Shown here: positions 10,741 through 16,966 of the stretch, piece by piece
How positions within the stretch are numbered: position 1 is the stretch's first letter
Layout of the letters: each line of letters opens with the position of its first letter
Assembly: GCA_002751075.1 (NCBI GenBank)
Contig: NAOQ01000091.1
Span: 156,174-173,139, forward strand
Length of the DNA: 16,966 nt
Reading direction: 5' to 3'
Origin: Ichthyophonus hoferi
Lineage: Eukaryota; Opisthokonta; Ichthyosporea; Ichthyophonida; Ichthyophonidae
Notes under the pieces: model-generated
What the model saw: the letters and a program-made list of their open reading frames with translations, nothing else
Told to the model about the DNA's origin: nothing
Database searches by the model: none
Made by a program: the position numbers and the translations under genes

Positions 10741-11461
10741 GTAACTGTGTTGTGATCGTCAAAAATGCCAAATTACAATTGTTATCATATTACACAGGAT
10801 GCATCAGGTTTAACCAATGGGAATAACTCTACTATTGGCTCATATAAGGAAATACTTTTTCTAGCAAGTTGAAGACATTCTACATTATATATTATATACA
10901 TGTAATTCAAACAGAGGTAGGATTTAGGTCACATTACACTATATCTATCTATCAATGCTCTCGTAGTCGAAACATAGGATAGATTTAGATTACTATATTA
11001 GTGACTTATGTTTTAATTAACGTCATCTGTTTGTAACAAAACATTGCACCAATATAATATAGTTACGCAACGGCTTCAAAAAAGACAAAACTTAGGATAC
11101 CTTGATGGGTATATAAGGATGCTATTAATACTCGTGTTAATTACGGGCTAAGTCACAGTACACGACTTTTATAGTGATTAAGAACCATCAGCTTTTATTA
11201 TCGCAAACAATAAAAAATCAATAAAGCACTACAATATGTTATTTAACATCATGATTTTTGAAGCAGCCTTAATACTAAACTGTCTAGTGATCCCCCTAGC
11301 GAACAACCATCTGACTTTCTAGGAAATCTACCAACGTACAGCGCCCACTTTACTTCATAACACGGATAAACCAATCCAGACAGGACTTCATTATCGATTG
11401 ACGGTGATCGTCAAAAGGGACCGAGATAAGATTTGGTCCCTTAGTCCGACCGCCATTTCAC
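10741..11461. other. AT-rich intergenic stretch
   Basis: No gene recognised. Near 10720-10790 there is residual similarity to 8375-8430, so the repeat family may extend a little past 10740. A compact hairpin at 11415-11442 has 8-bp perfect arms (AAGGGACC/GGTCCCTT) and a 12-nt loop, in a locally GC-richer patch. Confidence 0.45.
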
Positions 11462-11683
11462 TTAGCTCCGATCGTCAGACGTTGATAAATTAAAGGAGGA
11501 TAACGTGGTCGAGATAGGCGACGACATTTTTGAATTCTCCATACCTACCATAAGCTGAGATGACAAAGAAATAGACTCAACGCTCATTGGTTGATCTTCA
11601 GATGTAGAGATCACAGCATTTTGGCTCTCCGTTGATGGGGAGATGTAAACCCCAAGATTGATTCCCGCTGTGGCAGAGGAGTC
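11462..11683 (-). other. Serine-rich open frame, possible exon or gene remnant
   Basis: Reading the minus strand from 11683 to the TAA at 11462-11464 gives 73 sense codons between two stops. About 29% are serine, with further Thr, Asp, Glu, Asn and Gln. The local GC content is visibly higher than that of the flanks. The frame has internal ATGs but no upstream ATG context that stands out. An AG acceptor could lie just upstream, and GTAGGT after the ATG codon near 11551 could serve as a donor. I recognise no domain. It could be a low-complexity exon of an unseen minus-strand gene, a decayed gene fragment, or chance in a less AT-rich patch. Confidence 0.25.
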
Positions 11684-12440
11684 TTACTATCACCCTTTCC
11701 AGATATCTTGGCAACTTACCCTTGTAAATTGTTGTGCCCATTACAGTGGTAATATTAATAGTTATCATTTTCAATTAGGTATATGTCTAAGCATTGAAAT
11801 TTACACAACACAATCTTACATTTTTGCAAAACTGGCCCTTTCGGAGTTATACAAAGTTATTTTGAATAATTAGTTTTATCCAAAAGACGACTTTCAATTG
11901 GTAATTATATAGGCAAAAATAAAATAATTTTACATTCTACTACTTTGTATGATTATTAGTGACGATAAACAGTATCGCTATAACGACGACCACAATTAAG
12001 AGTTGCTTTTTTCTATTGATAGATATGACATTATCAATTGACTGATTTTAATGAATATTTGAAATCTTAAATTTAAAAATCACATCAACACTGTGTCATA
12101 TCTGTGTTTATAAACAAGTGTGAAGTTAGAAAACTATAATTCAATTAACAATTTTAAAATAGAACATATATTATATATGGTTTCATTCAATGGCCTCCTC
12201 AGGGTATACAGGTATTTTAGGCTGTAACGTTTTAATCGAGCTAGTGGAGATTAATGAGAGTAGGATGATTAGCGAATAGGGTTTGAAAAAGATAAGATGA
12301 TTAAAAGGATTACTAAATAGATAACTATGAGAATATGCCTAATTGCATTTATTATGAATATTATTAATAAAACCAATACCAATTTTTATATACTTTTTCA
12401 ACATAGCAATATGTGGTGTTTTGCTATTCAAATAAATTTA
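11684..12440. other. AT-rich intergenic stretch
   Basis: No supported gene. Open frames here are short and lack splice or start context. Confidence 0.5.
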
Positions 12441-12448
12441 TTACAAAG

Positions 12449-12682
12449 CCAATCTAGCCAATGCAGCGCAGTTCATTTCGCACGAAATTATTGAAACAAC
12501 AAACCAAATTATAATCAGCCAATGATAAAGAAGAATACTAAAATATCGATGTAGCAAACTACCCAATAAAAATACATGCTATATGGAATAATTCCACATT
12601 AAAAATGCTTATTTAAACCATAACTATACCAGAATATTATTAGTTCATCATTTTTAAAATTAGATTTGTTATAGTTGATTGG
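12449..12682 (+). promoter_or_regulatory. CCAAT-box cluster upstream of fimbrin
   Basis: CCAAT occurs at 12449-12453, 12458-12462, 12519-12523 and 12563-12567. In inverted form (ATTGG) it occurs at 12678-12682, about 30 bp before the TATA box. Several carry the flanking bases preferred by NF-Y (GCCAAT, or GATTGGCTG in the inverted copy). Known biology: multiple spaced CCAAT boxes are typical NF-Y-driven promoters. Inference: broad, robust expression of the downstream gene. Confidence 0.55.
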
Positions 12683-12705
12683 CTGACAATTTTTGGATTA
12701 TTCCA
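12584..12705. promoter_or_regulatory. Two related TGGA(A/T)TA-type palindromes
   Basis: A near-perfect 13-bp palindrome, TGGAATAATTCCA (12584-12596), and a close variant, TGGATTATTCCA (12694-12705), sit on either side of the inverted CCAAT box. Both are followed by C[AG]TT. Shared dyads of this kind suggest a dimeric transcription factor site. No named factor can be assigned. Confidence 0.4.
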
Positions 12706-12712
12706 CGTTCAG

Positions 12713-12720
12713 TATATAAA
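12713..12720 (+). promoter_or_regulatory. TATA box of the fimbrin gene
   Basis: TATATAAA lies 66 bp upstream of the fimbrin ATG. It predicts a start site near 12745 and a 5' UTR of about 40 nt. Its position just below the CCAAT cluster supports it. Confidence 0.6.
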
Positions 12721-12785
12721 CATAGCGTGTTGCGCTATAGTTCTCTAGTTGGATCAAATAGTTTAGTTCGATTTTAGCTAGTAAT

Positions 12786-15700
12786 ATGACGATTATAGAA
12801 CATGTTGATATTGGAGTCGATGAGCTTGAAGAGCTTAGTGAAGCCTTTGGTATGCTTTCTCTTTTTTAATACTTAGATATAATTTCCATGTTTGCTTGCA
12901 TTTAATATTAGTGGTTTGTACACGCACTTCAATGAATTCAACAAAGACACAAGGTTACAAAAAGAGAATTTAACTTAACATAAGCTAGATATTGGGGTAT
13001 TTTAAAGTATGTGAAAATAAAGAGATGTACTCTATAATTTATGAAAGACATTTATGTTGTAAATATATTATTGAGGTATTATTTTGTAAAGATAGGACCT
13101 AACCATAACCTTTTTAACTAAGCTGATATATAAATGCCGTACAGTTTTAAGGGGCGTGGAAAAGGAACAGTACACTTTCTGCTGTTTAAATTAATATGAA
13201 CATTTTTTAACTCCACGTTTGAATTTATTTTGTTCTGCGCGCATTATTGCACTTCAACATACACACGCATGTATAGAGCCGGCAATGTATATATGATAGT
13301 ATGTATGAGGATAGTAGGAATGTATGATAGTAAGGCGAAACAGATATACATATCATTCCGACATTACTAGCATGTAGGCTTTTTCTCACTTTCACATAAA
13401 CATATTTGCATATTCCCAAGCACAATACTTATTATATTCCTATCAATTAATATTTTTCTTACACTCTCCTTACAGCGAAATTTGACATCACTAACAGTGG
13501 AAAGATTCGCAATGATGATGTTGTGAACGCGTTAGCAGAGGTTCGCATGAAGGTTCCAGGCTATAAAGCTCGTCGAATTATTGACGAGCTTGACACAGAC
13601 AAGGATGGACAGATATCGTTTGAAGAATTTTTAAGTGTAAGTGATGTTTTTCTTATTATTTGTGGCTGAGTCCTTGTACTTTGGTTTTATTTGGTATGCA
13701 TTGTTGTCATGATCTAGTACATGAAGATTGTATATTTTGTGCATATTTTTATTTTAATTCACTATTTAAATAATGAACAAAAAACTCTATCAGTGACTTT
13801 TTCTTATATTATCTCTCTTCTTTCTATGGCAGTCTTTTGAATATTATTGTAGCCTACATTGCATTACACTATAAACGTATTAGTTCGCTTTGAGAACATC
13901 TTTCCTTGCATCCTCTTTGCCCAAAGTAATTATTTTCAAGTTATTAACCCACATGTATCCTATGCCAGATGTATTCAGGTATTAATGAGGGAAGTCAGAA
14001 AGGATTCAGAGAGGCTGTGAGGGAAGTAGGCACTAAAGTTAAATCATTTACTGGGGTAGAAGGATCTACTCATTCATTGGCTGATGACGAAACTGATGCC
14101 TTCACTGACTGGTGAGTTGATATATTTTTATTCCTCTTTTTCTTTATTTATTTATTATTTCTTTCATGCTATTATTATTTTTCTTTGTCTATAATTGCTA
14201 ATTTCCCAACTCTATTATATTCCAGAATCATTAGTAACTCCACTCATTTACATTTTCTAACATTAATTTGATTATAATTTGGAAGTACTATGTGGAAGTA
14301 TATGTTTAATAATTTAGTATTTAAAAGCACCACTCATTCTACAGTTATCCAAATAGATATAGGATATTAAAAATATAAGTCCAATAACCATCTGTATTTA
14401 CTTTTTATATGTTTTAACCCAACACTTTTACTAATCACATTTCTATCTCTAGGATTAACTATTCTCTTGGAGATGATGCTGATTTAAAGGCAATGAACCT
14501 TATTCCTATTACCGAACACTCTCTCGATCTCTTTGATAATTGTCACAACGGTCTGCTGGCTGCGTAAGTAAAGATATGTATATGCATACATATATACAAA
14601 CATACACATATTCATGCATATATAGATCTCTAATAACAATATAATCCCTGCTGATAAAAATAAAAAGCCTATATGCCCCGTGTATAGCTTAGGGTATAGT
14701 GCTTGAAGCACGTGTTAGTGGGATAATAAAGAGCTCATAAGGTAATGGCATAGTGCAGTAATAACCCAGGCATGGTATATTTAGAATACTGTGATAATGG
14801 CGTCATAATAGCATCACAATAGCATCATATTAATCTAAAACAGCACCCTATCCCAACAGCAAGTTAATTAACGTAGCGGTACCAGACACTATTGACGAGC
14901 GAGCCCTTAACATGAAGAAGCTCACCATTTATACCATACTTGAGAATCAGGTGCTGTATTAGAATGTACCTAAGTAATGTAGTAGTGTATATGTGTCAAA
15001 CCAGTCTTAGAAAAGGTGTTGTTGTATGAGTATATATAAACCTATACACATACATGCATATATAAAGTTATATATGTATGAAGTATAAATAATGTATATT
15101 TTATATTCCGCTGCATCTATACGCACCCAATAGTACTGATGCTAGATGCTTTATAATTTAATTTTCATATATGACATTGGTCTTGTTGAATCTATCAATA
15201 TTATATATACTGCATGTATTTTTAATTATTACGATAGAAAGAGTGACGTCATAGTTTCTTTCTTTCCTTTTTATTTTATTTCAATAATTGATTTACTATG
15301 TTTTTCTGGTTCTACTCATTTTATTTAATTTCTCTTGGACCATACATACGATTATACTATCATATGTTATACATATATACATACATACCTTTATCCTTTA
15401 TACGTCCATACATACACATGATATATAACCCTATAACTGACCTCTAAATATATATTAATTTGTACTAATAGAACACGTGTTATACAGACGCTAGTGATCA
15501 ATTCCGCCAAGGCTATTGGCTGTAACATTGTTAATATAGGAGCCCAAGATCTAGTGGATGGCATACCCCATCTTACACTGGGCCTGTTATGGCAGATTAT
15601 TCGTGTATGTATTTGTACATGTTTATATATGTGTGTGCTTGTTTGTTTGTAGTTATATGTAACTTGATTAATCCATAAAAATCATGTTATTTATTCGGCT

Positions 15701-16746
15701 AAAAATGTACTGCTAGGCCGACTTATAAACTTTACTTCTTTGTTCTATTGAAATATCTATATAGTATATAGATATGATATGATATGAAATTATATGATGG
15801 CTTTATTACTTTAACAATTGTGCCTGGGTATACCTAACTTACTAACATTCTGTCCTTCTATTAATATCTCATATTTGGTTTATACTATAGTGTAGTATAT
15901 CAGACTTGTATAGATTAGATAACATGAGATATATATATATAATAGTAATAGTAACATATCATATCATACTTCAATACATATATATACATACACTATACTC
16001 TACCCTAAACGTTACCCTATACCCTTATAGATTGGTCTCTTGGCCAAGGTTAGTCTCAAGCAGTGTCCCCATCTCGCCCGCCTATTGGAGGGGGATGAGA
16101 CTCTAGCCCAGTTATTGGCCCTTCCAGCGGAGCAGATTCTACTACGATGGTTCAATTACCACTTAGCTCAGGCTGAATATCCTCGGAGAGTCACTAACTT
16201 CTCAAAGGATATCAAGGACTCCATGTGCTATACTGTACTGTTGAAACAGGTTCGTGTATGTAGGATAGTATGTATGACAGTATGTGTTTTCGTATATATG
16301 ATAATATGTATGATAATGTCGGCTATTCTAATAGGTACTCATTGGGAGATATATGCATTGCGTCAAAGTCTATCCAATATAAACTACTTACATATATCTC
16401 GGTATATCACAGTTCCTTTACCAAACCTGCTATGATTGGGTAATTATGGTAAATTGAAACCATCATTAAATACATTTTTTACCCAAGACACTATAATCAA
16501 AATTGAACTAAGCACGTTAATTATCTAACCTAACATGTTTTATATTATTTTTTAGTCCCTCATTGTTAATTAGCATAATTAGTAATAACCAATCAATGTT
16601 TCCCTGTTTAGATTGCACCCAGGGAGCTAGGTGTTACAGACAGCCCATTTGCCGAGCAAGATGAAATGAAGCGAGCAGAATTAGTGCTCCAGAATGCAGA
16701 CAAGATGGATTGTAGGCGTTTTGTTAGGCCCACTGACATTGTTAAT
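12786..16746 (+). CDS. Fimbrin/plastin, actin-bundling protein, N-terminal 347 residues (partial)
   Basis: Cross-links actin filaments into bundles. Exons: 12786-12849, 13476-13636, 13969-14111, 14453-14563, 14860-14950, 15488-15604, 16031-16249, 16612-16746; all junctions are in phase. Residues 22-75 form the two-EF-hand headpiece: loop 1 at 25-36 lacks several acidic ligands, and loop 2 at 61-72 ([12 protein letters not shown]) is canonical. Residues 76-113 are the linker, ending in EGSTHSL. CH1 runs from about 114 to 229 ([30 protein letters not shown]). CH2 runs from 230 to 347 (DGET-like block at [23 protein letters not shown]). Together they make the first actin-binding domain. Known plastins are about 630 residues with a second CH pair, so the remaining half lies beyond the window. 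ATG 12786 fits family start length and follows a good TATA promoter. The exon 6 acceptor at 15487 was chosen because it keeps frame and family length. Confidence 0.95.
13287..13335. repeat. Degenerate GATAGTATGTATGA-type simple repeat, fimbrin intron 1
   Basis: Units related to ATAGTATGTATGA recur in this intron and again at 16262-16318 in intron 7. This is low-complexity purine/pyrimidine-alternating DNA with no evident function. Confidence 0.5.
14796..14828. repeat. Three tandem 11-bp units in fimbrin intron 4
   Basis: Three consecutive 11-mers (14796-14806, 14807-14817, 14818-14828) follow the pattern AAT(A/G)GC(A/G)TCA(T/C). The last ends 31 bp before exon 5. This is a small local tandem expansion. 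Confidence 0.75.
15771..15967. repeat. Inverted ATATG microsatellite arms in fimbrin intron 6
   Basis: GATATGATATGATATGA at 15771-15787 is matched by its reverse complement CATATCATATCAT at 15955-15967. Simple-repeat origin is likely. In the transcript the two could pair across a loop of about 170 nt. Confidence 0.5.
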
Positions 16747-16774
16747 GTAAGAGTATAGTATAGTACTTGATATT

Positions 16775-16841
16775 GCTGTCGCGTTCTATTTCTCTTTCCC
16801 TTTCTTCTCTTTTTCACTTTTTCCCTCTCTATTTTCTCTCT
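16775..16841 (+). repeat. Polypyrimidine tract in fimbrin intron 8
   Basis: About 65 nt of almost pure C/T directly precedes the minisatellite. It is not followed by an exon inside the window, so it is probably simple-sequence DNA and not a splice tract. Confidence 0.6.
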
Positions 16842-16850
16842 GTATAGCAG

Positions 16851-16966
16851 ACTATACTATACTATACCATACTTTACTGTCCTATATACTATACTATACT
16901 ATACCATACTTTACTGTCCTATATACTATACTATACTATACTATACTTTACTGTCCTATATACTAT
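16851..16966. repeat. 37-bp minisatellite in fimbrin intron 8
   Basis: Three tandem 37-bp units occupy 16851-16887, 16888-16924 and 16925-16961. A fourth begins at 16962 and runs off the window. Units 1 and 2 are identical. Unit 3 differs at one position (C to T in the ACTATACCATAC part). Each unit itself contains (ACTAT)n and a TTTACTGTCC core. Confidence 0.92.

Noticed and set aside
12183-12338. 51-codon minus-strand frame ending in a proline/glutamate-rich tail
   Set aside because: It has no ATG, is short, and the length is expected by chance. A weak acceptor-like CTAG upstream of the tail is not enough to call an exon.
4005-12440. tRNA, rRNA or snRNA genes
   Set aside because: I looked for a GGTTCGA-type T-arm, box A/B spacing and conserved snRNA cores and found no convincing set.
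13225-13425. 66-codon minus-strand frame
   Set aside because: It lies inside fimbrin intron 1 in simple-repeat DNA rich in TATG and is a composition artefact.
14484-14711. 75-codon minus-strand frame
   Set aside because: It is antisense to fimbrin exon 4 and to a TATA-rich intron.
16608-16817. 69-codon minus-strand frame
   Set aside because: It is antisense to fimbrin exon 8 and the polypyrimidine tract, whose complement gives a spurious Lys/Arg-rich peptide.

Overview
This is nuclear DNA of an intron-bearing eukaryote, AT-rich by eye (roughly two thirds A+T). Two genes with GT-AG introns of about 215-630 nt flank a gene-poor block built largely of decayed repeats. The right-hand gene is a fimbrin/plastin with the N-terminal EF-hand headpiece. 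The left-hand gene is a neutral lipase of the family shared by Staphylococcus/Geobacillus (family I.5/I.6-like) and land plants. That pairing, with moderate introns, would fit an early-branching animal such as a sponge or placozoan, or another holozoan. The sequence alone does not settle the taxon.

Layout. 1-1266: upstream region of the lipase gene, with a TATA-like box at 1061. 1267-4004 (+): six-exon lipase gene, whose spliced frame closes exactly (1290 nt, 429 residues) and keeps the Ser/Asp/His triad and the four zinc ligands of the bacterial lipases. 4005-4830: 3' flank with candidate poly(A) signals. 4830-11100: a repeat nest. It contains (i) a segment at about 4830-6450 that carries an internal duplication of about 500 bp, (ii) a large imperfect palindrome (foldback-type) centred near 8016, with arms of at least about 300 bp, and (iii) a further relative at about 9030-10740. 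The last of these joins the palindrome's arm sequence, as terminal inverted repeats, to the interior sequence of (i). I found no transposase, so these look like old non-autonomous TIR/foldback DNA elements. 11462-11683 (-) is a serine-rich open frame of unknown status. 12449-12720 is a convincing promoter (five CCAAT boxes, two related palindromes, TATATAAA). 12786-16746 and onward (+): the first eight coding exons of fimbrin (347 residues: two EF-hands, CH1, CH2), running off the window. The eighth intron contains a 37-bp minisatellite that reaches the window edge.

The two genes have no evident functional link: one is a lipid hydrolase and the other an actin-bundling protein. No RNA gene, CRISPR array, or virus-like element was recognised. 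I found no clearly new multi-gene system. The most unusual items are the animal-context, plant/bacterial-type zinc lipase and the structured repeat nest between the genes.
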